Of a stretch of 64,000 nt of DNA, positions 44,679 through 51,684 are shown one piece after another. Origin of the DNA: Minisyncoccota bacterium (GTDB taxonomy: Bacteria > Patescibacteria > Microgenomatia > UBA1400 > PJMF01); contig JAAYYE010000009.1 in the NCBI GenBank assembly GCA_012515515.1, forward strand, positions 42,563-106,562, written 5' to 3'. Each line of letters starts with the position of its first letter. Position 1 is the stretch's first letter. The notes under the pieces were generated by a model. That model saw only the letters and a program-made list of their open reading frames with translations. It searched no databases and had not been told where the DNA came from. The translations under genes were made by a program, and so were the position numbers.

Positions 44679-45458
44679 TTAAACAACATCGGCAAAAAGG
44701 CCTTCAACTTTTTTGAAAAATTTATAAGCAAGAGCTAAAATACCCAGCGATAAAAGTAAAGCCAAGCCTAAGCTTTGTAGATTTGGCATTCCTCCAGCTA
44801 AAATTACCTGGCGATAAGCATTAATAATGATGGCCATTGGGTTGAGCTTAAAAATCCACTGATATTTTTCTGGAAAAAATTCAGTGGCATAAATAACTGG
44901 GGTTAAATACATCCAGATTAAGAGCACTAGATTTAGCAAGTATTGAATATCTCGATAAAACAAATTGGCCGCTGCTAAAAATAAAGACAGAGCATAAGTA
45001 AAAAGCTGCTGAATAAGTAGAATGGGAATGACCCAAAGAATGTTCCAAGTCACAGGAATTTGAAAGTAAATCATAAAAATAATAAAAATACTGCAGGATA
45101 GGGCAAAATCCACCATTTTAGCCAGCATCGTGCTCATGACAAAGATTTCTCTAGGAAAATAAATTTTACTTAATAAACCAGCGTTGCCCACCAATGAATT
45201 GACTGAACCTGTTAAAGAATTATTAAACAATGTCCAAGGCAACAAACCAGCATACAAATAAATTGAATAAGGCACGCCCAGATCTGGAATGCGTATAATG
45301 ATACTGTAAACAAAAGCCATCACCAACATTTGAAAAAAAGGATTGAGAATGACCCAGGCATAGCCCAGCACCGACTGTTTGTAGCGCTGCTTAATTTCTC
45401 GGCTGGTAAGCTGGCCCAACAATTCATGATATTGACTAAAAAGCTTAATCATCGACAT
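44679..45458 (-). CDS. wzm: ABC polysaccharide exporter permease (Wzm/TagG type)
   Basis: 259 residues, six membrane helices, ABC-2 type. Family motifs: LTSREIKQRYKQSVLGYAWV near the N-terminus, YAGLLPWTLFNNSLTGSVNS, NAGLLSKIYFPREIFVMST and LNPMAIIINAYRQVIL. Two close ATGs (45458, 45452). Its promoter TGTTATACT ends 7 bases from the first ATG. It heads wzm-wzt-GT4-small coiled coil-GT2. Confidence 0.94.
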   Translation of the reverse strand: MSMIKLFSQYHELLGQLTSREIKQRYKQSVLGYAWVILNPFFQMLVMAFVYSIIIRIPDLGVPYSIYLYAGLLPWTLFNNSLTGSVNSLVGNAGLLSKIYFPREIFVMSTMLAKMVDFALSCSIFIIFMIYFQIPVTWNILWVIPILLIQQLFTYALSLFLAAANLFYRDIQYLLNLVLLIWMYLTPVIYATEFFPEKYQWIFKLNPMAIIINAYRQVILAGGMPNLQSLGLALLLSLGILALAYKFFKKVEGLFADVV

Positions 45459-45465
45459 TATAATT

Positions 45466-45474
45466 AGTATAACA
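45466..45474 (-). promoter_or_regulatory. Extended -10 promoter of wzm-wzt, leaderless-type spacing
   Basis: TGTTATACT on the minus strand; the hexamer (45471-45466) ends 7 bases before the wzm ATG. No Shine-Dalgarno and no clear -35. Confidence 0.5.
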
Positions 45475-45491
45475 TTGAAAAATTATTGAGT

Positions 45492-45550
45492 GATTGGGAG
45501 TTTGTGAGTGAGTTGGTGGCCAGCTCACTCAGCCCGATTGAGAGTTTGTG
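45492..45550. repeat. 15-bp direct repeats flanking a 12-bp-stem hairpin between wzm and glf
   Basis: GATTGGGAGTTTGTG (45492-45506) and GATTGAGAGTTTGTG (45536-45550) differ at one base. Between them, TGAGTGAGTTGG and CCAGCTCACTCA (45505-45531) form a 12-bp stem with one wobble and a 3-base loop. It is much richer in GC than its surroundings. Both flanking genes point away, so a terminator role is unlikely. Confidence 0.7.
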
Positions 45551-45553
45551 CAG

Positions 45554-45559
45554 TATAAT
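45554..45559 (+). promoter_or_regulatory. -10 element of glf, leaderless spacing
   Basis: Consensus TATAAT ends exactly 6 bases before the ATG at 45566. It supports that ATG over the in-frame ATG at 45548, which lies upstream of the -10. Confidence 0.55.
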
Positions 45560-45565
45560 GGCTAT

Positions 45566-46669
45566 ATGGCAGATCGAGTTTTAATTGTTGGCGCTGGTTT
45601 AACAGGAGCCACTTTGGCTAGACAGCTAGCCGATCGGGGGATGGAAATCTTGCTGATTGATAAGCGCGCGCATCTGGCAGGCAATTGTTTTGATCAGGAT
45701 TTAGAAGATATTTTAGTCTCACGCTATGGCGCTCACTTGTTTCACACTAATAGTAAAGCGGTTTGGCAATTCCTGCAAAAATTTGCCGACTGGCGTGCTT
45801 ATGAGCATCAAGTGCTGACTAAAGTTAACGATCAGAGCGTGGTTTTGCCTGTCAACATTAATACTATTAATCAATTGTTTGGCTTAAAGCTTAAAACAGG
45901 GGCAGAAATGAGGCATTTTTTGACCACTCAAGCCCTCAAAATCAAAGAAATTAATAGTTTAGCCGATTATTTGTTGTCCAAAGTTGGTGAAGTTATTTAT
46001 CAGAAAATTTTTTACGGATATAGCTTTAAACAATGGGGTCTTGATCCAGCACTCTTAGATACTAGTATTAGTAATCGCCTACCCATTCGCTACAATTTTG
46101 ATAATCGCTATTTTACTGATAAATATCAAGCCCTGCCGACAGCTGGTTATACGGCCCTGGTTAAAAAGATGCTCGATCATCCGCAGATTAAAGTGCAGTT
46201 GAAACAGAATTTTTTCAAATTGTCGAAAAATTATCTGCAAAAATTTAACAAAATTATTTATACCGGGCCGATTGACCAATATTTTAATTATAAATATGGC
46301 CGATTAGAATATCGCTCTCTCAAATTTGAATTTTGTAAAGTCAATGCCGAGTTTTACCAAAACAACAGCGTCATTAATTATCCAGATTTAACTGTACCCT
46401 ACACGCGTATTATTGAGTTTAAATATTTTGCACCTACTAAAGTGACCAAACACACGATCATTGCTCGTGAATACCCAAAGAGTAAGGGTGAGCCTTATTA
46501 TCCGGTGCCAAGGACGAGAAATCATCAAGTAGTTAAAAAATATCTTGCTAAAGTTAGTGAACTAGAGCAAAAAGGTGTTTATTTTGCTGGCCGACTGGGT
46601 ACTTATCGCTATTTAAATATGGATGAGGCAGTGGCAGAGGCGATGAAGTTGGCAGAGAGAATTGATTAG
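45566..46669 (+). CDS. glf: UDP-galactopyranose mutase
   Basis: 367 residues from the ATG at 45566. FAD-binding VLIVGAGLTGATLARQLADR, AGNCFDQDLED, RYGAHLFHTNS, KQWGLDPALLDTSISNRLPI, and a C-terminal YFAGRLGTYRYLNMDEAVAEA are the GLF signature elements. It converts UDP-Galp to UDP-Galf, so galactofuranose is likely in the surface glycan. Conserved arginines binding the diphosphate are in IAREYP and GRLGTYRY. Convergent with the toxin gene, 10 bases apart. Confidence 0.95.
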   Translation: MADRVLIVGAGLTGATLARQLADRGMEILLIDKRAHLAGNCFDQDLEDILVSRYGAHLFHTNSKAVWQFLQKFADWRAYEHQVLTKVNDQSVVLPVNINTINQLFGLKLKTGAEMRHFLTTQALKIKEINSLADYLLSKVGEVIYQKIFYGYSFKQWGLDPALLDTSISNRLPIRYNFDNRYFTDKYQALPTAGYTALVKKMLDHPQIKVQLKQNFFKLSKNYLQKFNKIIYTGPIDQYFNYKYGRLEYRSLKFEFCKVNAEFYQNNSVINYPDLTVPYTRIIEFKYFAPTKVTKHTIIAREYPKSKGEPYYPVPRTRNHQVVKKYLAKVSELEQKGVYFAGRLGTYRYLNMDEAVAEAMKLAERID

Positions 46670-46679
46670 ATCACAAAGC

Positions 46680-46946
46680 TTATTTATAAATCTCTGAGTG
46701 AAAACCTAGATCAAAAAAATAATATTCTTCGTCAACCATATAGATCAAACGGAAGGATTTTGTCACACTAATACTCCAGGAATTTTGCAGCTTACCTTTT
46801 AATTTATGATGTCTAAGTGAAGGGTGTCGCGGATTTTCAGCAAATAATAAGAGCTGTGAGTTAATTTTTTTAAATAATTCTGGATTTCTTCTTTTGATAT
46901 TTTTAAGTTTACGATAAAAATTTTGCGAGAAAGAAATTTCTATCAT
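46680..46946 (-). CDS. RelE/YafQ-family toxin (mRNA interferase)
   Basis: 88 residues, the size of RelE-fold toxins. FSQNFYRKLKNIKRRNPELF, HHKLKGKLQNSWSISVTKSF-RLIYMV and the end FDLGFHSEIYK align with YafQ/RelE, whose C-terminal His (here His83) and a central Arg (Arg66) contribute to ribosome-dependent mRNA cleavage. It follows its antitoxin with an ATGA overlap. Likely active, although catalytic residues vary in this family. Confidence 0.85.
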   Translation of the reverse strand: MIEISFSQNFYRKLKNIKRRNPELFKKINSQLLLFAENPRHPSLRHHKLKGKLQNSWSISVTKSFRLIYMVDEEYYFFDLGFHSEIYK

Positions 46947-47191
46947 AAATTATCGAGTGTTTTTTGTAATTTATGAATTTTAATAGCTTGTTTTTTATTG
47001 TTTTTGGCATCTTCATATGCCATTTCAACCTGATCACTAACTAATTTTTCTTCGAAAGTTGTTTCTTTAATATCATCAATAATCAGATTTTTCACATAAG
47101 AAGACATGGTTAGGCCAATTGTTTGAGCTCTTTTTTGCAATATACTGTGCAATTGTTTAGATAAGGTGACTTTAAGTTGAATTGTGGACAT
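46943..47191 (-). CDS. RelB/DinJ-like antitoxin (ribbon-helix-helix)
   Basis: 82 residues from the ATG at 47191. N-terminal ribbon-helix-helix (STIQLKVTLSKQLHSILQKR then GLTMSSYVKNLIID) binds the operator; the C-terminal helical half binds the toxin. A frame starting at 47257 would place the operator palindrome inside the coding region and is rejected. Autoregulation by the toxin-antitoxin complex is expected. Confidence 0.85.
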   Translation of the reverse strand: MSTIQLKVTLSKQLHSILQKRAQTIGLTMSSYVKNLIIDDIKETTFEEKLVSDQVEMAYEDAKNNKKQAIKIHKLQKTLDNL

Positions 47192-47195
47192 ATTG

Positions 47196-47230
47196 TGGAC
47201 TATTTTAGTCCAATCAACAGCTAAAATCAA
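47196..47230 (-). promoter_or_regulatory. Toxin-antitoxin promoter with overlapping 17-bp operator palindrome
   Basis: On the minus strand TTGATT (47230-47225) is followed after 17 bases by TAAAAT (47207-47202). The -10 lies inside a perfect palindrome TGGACTA-n3-TAGTCCA (47196-47212), the expected arrangement for repression by a ribbon-helix-helix antitoxin. Confidence 0.7.
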
Positions 47231-47309
47231 ATTTGGATTGACACTGGAATACGTCATGTAACTATTTTTGCAAAAAAATATTACATAAAAGCATACAAAT
47301 TTAATTTAA

Positions 47310-47341
47310 GCTCTGTATAAAAGAGATAGGCTCTGTATAAT
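47310..47341 (+). promoter_or_regulatory. Promoter of the 47.3-kb GT-C gene with duplicated GCTCTGTATAA element
   Basis: GCTCTGTATAA occurs at 47310-47320 and 47330-47340, exactly 20 bases apart. The second copy contains TATAAT (47336-47341), ending 6 bases before the GTG start at 47348. The upstream part of the 47192-47347 gap holds only the toxin-antitoxin operator. Confidence 0.5.
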
Positions 47342-47347
47342 TGAATT

Positions 47348-48802
47348 GTGACTAAATTAAAATTTAAAAAAATCCTTCCTTATTTTTTGGCAGTTCTATT
47401 ATTAATACTTTTTATTTTTTTGCGTTTTTATAAAATTAGCAGTTCTTTGCTTTTTTTTAATGATATTGGTCGAGATTTTTTAGTGCTTTGGAATTGGCAA
47501 CATTCTAATAAGCCGCCACTTTTGGGGCCACAGACCAGCGCTATTCCTTTTAATCAAAGTGCTATTTATTTTTACTTGCTATATCCATTTTATTTAATTA
47601 GTAATGGTTCGCCTTATGCCACTTTAATAGCCTTGGCAATTTTTTATATTGTGGCTTTTATCTTGGGTTTATATTTATTGCGCAAACAGCCTCGCTGGCA
47701 AAACTCCTTGCTGATTGTCTTTTTTTTAATTTGCTTGCATCCGCAATATATTATTCAGAATCGTTTTGTCTGGAATCCTAGTTTTGTCACTCCTTTTTTA
47801 CTCTTTGCTTTTTATGCTTTTTTAGCCCTGCGCAACAAATATCTTAAAGAAAAATCTTTAGATAAGGTGTTAAGTTGGGGTTTTGCCATGGCTTTAGCTT
47901 TGGCTTTGAGTTTCTCTTACTCGGTTTTTCCTGTTTTCTTGGCTTTTGCCCTGATGGCAGTCTTTGTTTTTAAAAAAGATTTTTGGCCTCTGGCTTTTAA
48001 AACAATCGCTTCCTTAGCTTTAGCCAACTTACCAACTATTGTTTTTGAATTGCGCCATAATTTTTTATTGACGAATATGATGCTCACTCGCGAAGCTATG
48101 CCTCAGCCAGCCAGCTATTTAATGGCTAAACTTGAGGCAATTACTTCTTTTGTCTTTCATTTGCCAAATGTTTTTTACTTAGCAATTTTCTTAATCCTGC
48201 TAACGACGATTGTTTATTTGATCAACAAAAAGAAAAAACTATCTTTTGACTTGCTACTAGCTCTGGCTTTATTCTTTTTGACTCTAATTATTACTTTGCT
48301 GATGCCGGTAGCTATTCAAGCTCATTATATTTTTGGTCTAACTACTTGTTTGTTTTTGCTTTTGGCTTTTTTACTAATTAATAATCGCTGGGCGCTCTTG
48401 ATTTTGCCTTTTTTACTAGTTTTTTGGTTGAAACCAGCTCAATTGGCCAGTTATTTTGCTCCAGCTTATCGCAGTGTTGATGATTCACTGGCTTGTGCTA
48501 GAAATTTCTGCAATTCTCACCAAGAAGCTCTATTTGTAGCGGTGCAATCTGATTTTCATCCTTATCACAACGCTATGGAATGGCAATATTTATTCCTGCA
48601 CAGCGCTTGTGATCTTAAAGACTTAGTCACTAACACGGCTGATGCCGACTATTTAGCAGTGGTGGTGGAAAAAAGCCAATACGAGCACAATAAAACTGCT
48701 TTTAACGAGTTAACTATTTTTGGCCCCAGTGAAGAAATTGAAACATTTTCTTGCCAAGATGATCTAGAAATTAGATTATTAAAGAAAATAGACCCTCTAT
48801 AA
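47348..48802 (+). CDS. GT-C/PMT-like polytopic membrane protein
   Basis: 484 residues from a GTG start supported by promoter spacing. About 11 membrane helices. The first extracytoplasmic loop FFNDIGRDFLVLWNWQHSNK has two aspartates in the position of the GT-C catalytic acid. The C-terminal soluble part is short. Probably a polyprenyl-phosphate-sugar-dependent transferase, but weakly matched. It stands alone, between the toxin-antitoxin pair and a convergent epimerase. Confidence 0.65.
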   Translation: MTKLKFKKILPYFLAVLLLILFIFLRFYKISSSLLFFNDIGRDFLVLWNWQHSNKPPLLGPQTSAIPFNQSAIYFYLLYPFYLISNGSPYATLIALAIFYIVAFILGLYLLRKQPRWQNSLLIVFFLICLHPQYIIQNRFVWNPSFVTPFLLFAFYAFLALRNKYLKEKSLDKVLSWGFAMALALALSFSYSVFPVFLAFALMAVFVFKKDFWPLAFKTIASLALANLPTIVFELRHNFLLTNMMLTREAMPQPASYLMAKLEAITSFVFHLPNVFYLAIFLILLTTIVYLINKKKKLSFDLLLALALFFLTLIITLLMPVAIQAHYIFGLTTCLFLLLAFLLINNRWALLILPFLLVFWLKPAQLASYFAPAYRSVDDSLACARNFCNSHQEALFVAVQSDFHPYHNAMEWQYLFLHSACDLKDLVTNTADADYLAVVVEKSQYEHNKTAFNELTIFGPSEEIETFSCQDDLEIRLLKKIDPL

Positions 48803-48827
48803 TTAAAAATAGCAGGCGACTAAAGTT

Positions 48828-49748
48828 TTAAGCTTTATTTTTAAACCAGGCAACCGTCCTTTTTACGCCCTCATCAAAATTTATTCTTACGTGCCAGTCT
48901 AAAATTTCCCTGGCTTTGCTCGCATCTAACGAGCTGGTCACTTGTTCGCCGATGCGCTCAGGTCCATATTCTCTTGGCATGTCTATGCCTAGTTCACTGA
49001 CTAATTTGTCAAAAACTTCATTAGTTGAGGTTTCAATGCCTGTGCCAATATTTAATTCGCCAACAAAGTAAGTTTCTAAAGCTAAAACATTGGCCATCAC
49101 CACATCGCTTACATAAATATAGTCGCGGGTGTGTTTGCCATTGCCATTAATAATGGCTGGTTTACCCTCACCTAGCGCTTCCAAAAAGATGGCAATCACT
49201 CCCGATTCGCCATGAGAATTTTGGCGCGGGCCATAAACATTGCTGTAGCGCAGTGACACATAATGAATCTGATGAATTTCATGATAATAGTTGAGGTAAA
49301 GTTCGCCAGCGCGTTTGGAAATGCCATAGGGAGATAGCGGTTGTTCTTTCATTTGTTCAGTAAAAGGGGTTTTTTTATTGCCATACATCGCTCCGCCTGT
49401 GGCAGCCATCACCACTCTTTTAACTCCAGCTTTTTTAGCGGCTTCCATAATATTTAGTAAACCGATGATATTATTTTGGGCATCAAATTGCGGATTTTTC
49501 ACAGAATAGCCAACTTGAATATGAGCAGCGTGGTGGTTAATGGCATCTGGTTTTTCTTCTAGGATAATTTTCTGGATTTTTTTTTGATCGACAATGTCAC
49601 ACTCTATAAATTTAGCTTTTGGATTGAGATTGGCTCTTTGCCCCGTGGATAAATTATCAACTATCAAGACCTCATGACCGATAGCCACATAGGCATCGAC
49701 AACATGTGAACCAATAAAACCTGCTCCACCCGTCACTAAAATTTTCAT
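48828..49748 (-). CDS. NAD-dependent sugar epimerase, UDP-glucose 4-epimerase-like
   Basis: 306 residues. Extended SDR: GGAGFIG (7-13), NLSTGQRANL, INHHAAHIQVGYSV, ATGGAMYGNKKTPFTE and catalytic Tyr141-x3-Lys145 (YGISK). The GalE-like subgroup with AATGGAxYG is common in archaea and CPR; UDP-Glc/UDP-Gal is the likely pair, which would feed glf. GAGAAAGG gives a clear Shine-Dalgarno four bases before ATG, as expected for an internal operon gene. Confidence 0.85.
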   Translation of the reverse strand: MKILVTGGAGFIGSHVVDAYVAIGHEVLIVDNLSTGQRANLNPKAKFIECDIVDQKKIQKIILEEKPDAINHHAAHIQVGYSVKNPQFDAQNNIIGLLNIMEAAKKAGVKRVVMAATGGAMYGNKKTPFTEQMKEQPLSPYGISKRAGELYLNYYHEIHQIHYVSLRYSNVYGPRQNSHGESGVIAIFLEALGEGKPAIINGNGKHTRDYIYVSDVVMANVLALETYFVGELNIGTGIETSTNEVFDKLVSELGIDMPREYGPERIGEQVTSSLDASKAREILDWHVRINFDEGVKRTVAWFKNKA

Positions 49749-49776
49749 AAAACCTTTCTCTAAATTTACTAGCGAA

Positions 49777-50835
49777 TTATTTACTTAATTCTTGATAAAC
49801 TTTGATAGTTTGCTTGGCTGTTTTTTCCCAAGAAAACTTTTTTTCCCATGATCCAGCCTTTTTAATAAAATCTTGTCGTTCCTTATTTTTCCAATTTAAA
49901 ATATTTTTGACAGCTTCGGCAAAATCTTCAGCTTTGGCTTTTTCTACATAATAAGCAAAATTGCCAGCGATCTCTGGTAAAGAAGAATTTTTGGCACAAA
50001 TTACGGGAGTTTGACAACGCATCGCTTCTAAAATGGGCAAACCAAAGCCCTCATAAATTGAAGGCTGAATATAAGCAATGGCACTCTGGTAAATAGCAGT
50101 TAAACAGTCTGGGTCATTGCTGGTCACATCTTCAATAAACTTAACTCGCTTTGCCACATCGCTTAGGGCAATTTGTTTTTCAATGGCGGCCCATTCTGGA
50201 ATTTCTTGAGGATGAAAATTGTTGCCAACACAGACCAATTTCACATGCGGCGGGATAAACTTTAAGCTTTTAATTAATTGCACTAAATTTTTGTTGTAAT
50301 TAATATCGCCCACATAGAGTAAATAATGGGCAGGGAGATTTAATTTGCGCTGCTGACTGCGTAAAACAGTTTCGCTGAGGGGTTTGAGTCTAGGATTAGC
50401 AGCTAAATAAATGACTCTAATTTTTTTTTCTGGCACTCCGAGGAATTCGATAATGTCTTTTTTGGATGATTCGCTATCAGTAATAATCAAATCGACCGTT
50501 TTCAGAGCTAACTTTTGGCGAAATAGCTTGATTCTACCGCGTATTCCTGGATTATAATGCTTGGGAAATATCAAAGGAATGACATCGTGAATGGTCACCA
50601 CTGTTTTAGTCAAAAATTTGAAAGGCAAGGTGGAGTGAAAAAAATCAAAATAGGGATAATGGATGACATTAGCTTGAAAATCGCTTAATTCTGTTTCGCT
50701 CATGGCGCCAGATTGAAAAACTTCGATCCTCTGATCATTCAATAATAAACGATCTAACAAAAATCTAGTGTAAGTACCGATTCCTCTGGTCGCATTAGCA
50801 TCACTTAGCGGACTGGTATCGAGCAAAACCCTCAT
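49777..50835 (-). CDS. GT4 family glycosyltransferase
   Basis: 352 residues. N-terminus RVLLDTSPLSDANATRGIGT with GIGTYTRFLL; donor domain LLYVGDINYNKNLVQLIKSL and EX7E motif SIYEGFGLPILEAMRC. Follows a WaaE-like GT2 with no gap and precedes the epimerase. Mannosyl- or rhamnosyl-type, not resolved. Confidence 0.88.
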   Translation of the reverse strand: MRVLLDTSPLSDANATRGIGTYTRFLLDRLLLNDQRIEVFQSGAMSETELSDFQANVIHYPYFDFFHSTLPFKFLTKTVVTIHDVIPLIFPKHYNPGIRGRIKLFRQKLALKTVDLIITDSESSKKDIIEFLGVPEKKIRVIYLAANPRLKPLSETVLRSQQRKLNLPAHYLLYVGDINYNKNLVQLIKSLKFIPPHVKLVCVGNNFHPQEIPEWAAIEKQIALSDVAKRVKFIEDVTSNDPDCLTAIYQSAIAYIQPSIYEGFGLPILEAMRCQTPVICAKNSSLPEIAGNFAYYVEKAKAEDFAEAVKNILNWKNKERQDFIKKAGSWEKKFSWEKTAKQTIKVYQELSK

Positions 50836-51624
50836 TTAATCCTCTCCCAGCTTTAATTCCCAGCATTTCAAGTAAGCCATTGGATGATGGAGAGCGCTAA
50901 ATAGGGCAAAAACAAAACCGGGCCAGGCATCCAAAAAGCCCTTGTGTCGAATATATAATTTTAGGAAAGTGATTAGCGGTTTAATGATCATGTAATTAAT
51001 AAAAGTGAATGGATTGATTCTGAGTTTTGCATCGACCAATTGCTGAGCTTTAAAACTAGTATAAGTATTGAATTTGTGTAAATAAACACGAAAAGTTGGA
51101 TTGCTATAGTGCCACAAATGACCTTCGGCAACTCCTGTTTGGCCATCAACCCACATTTGCTCGTGAACATCTTGTTGGGGTAATCCAGCCTTGCCGTTAA
51201 CATATAAACGAATGACTGGATCTGGGTATTGTCCGCCTTTTCTTAGCCACCTGCCCATAAATAAATTGTGGCGTCTAATCCACCAAGCGACTGGCGCATT
51301 GGTAGTGGCTTTTTTTTGCTTGCTCAGATTTTTGTCGGTTTTTTTAATAAAATCTGCTAATTCTTCATCGACCGCTTCATCGGCATCGATTTGCAAAACT
51401 AAATGGCCTTTGGCCTTATCCATGGCCAGCTGTTTATTAATGTGAAAGTTTTTTTTGTTGCTGGTTTTAGTGACTTTTGCGCCAAACTTTTTTGCCAACT
51501 GGCGGGTGTTATCTGTTGAGTCACCATCGATCACAATTATTTCATCAGCAAAATTTTTTACTGAGTTTAAACACTTTTCAATATTGTCGGCTTCATTGTG
51601 GGTGGCTAAAACGACTGAAATCAT
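50836..51624 (-). CDS. GT2 glycosyltransferase, WaaE/KdtX-like
   Basis: 262 residues from the ATG at 51624, chosen because TATAAT lies 6 bases upstream and MISVVLATHNEADNIEKCL is the family N-terminus. DEIIVIDGDSTDNTRQLAKK, metal site QIDADEAVDEEL, and WHYSNPTFRVYLHKFNTYTS are typical of WaaE-like enzymes. A hydrophobic C-terminal stretch may touch the membrane. First gene of its operon. Confidence 0.86.
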   Translation of the reverse strand: MISVVLATHNEADNIEKCLNSVKNFADEIIVIDGDSTDNTRQLAKKFGAKVTKTSNKKNFHINKQLAMDKAKGHLVLQIDADEAVDEELADFIKKTDKNLSKQKKATTNAPVAWWIRRHNLFMGRWLRKGGQYPDPVIRLYVNGKAGLPQQDVHEQMWVDGQTGVAEGHLWHYSNPTFRVYLHKFNTYTSFKAQQLVDAKLRINPFTFINYMIIKPLITFLKLYIRHKGFLDAWPGFVFALFSALHHPMAYLKCWELKLGED

Positions 51625-51630
51625 ATGTTC

Positions 51631-51639
51631 ATTATAACA
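51631..51639 (-). promoter_or_regulatory. Extended -10 promoter of the 51.6-48.8 kb operon, leaderless spacing
   Basis: TGTTATAAT on the minus strand; consensus hexamer (51636-51631) ends 6 bases before the ATG at 51624. Confidence 0.6.
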
Positions 51640-51649
51640 AATTATCAAA

Positions 51650-51684
51650 GATAGCAAATTATAAACGATAGCAAGCTATAAAAC
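51650..51684. repeat. Imperfect tandem repeat just downstream of argS
   Basis: GATAGCAAATTATAAAC (51650-51666) is followed by GATAGCAAGCTATAAAAC (51667-51684). The copies adjoin the argS stop and precede the next promoter. No function evident. Confidence 0.5.
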
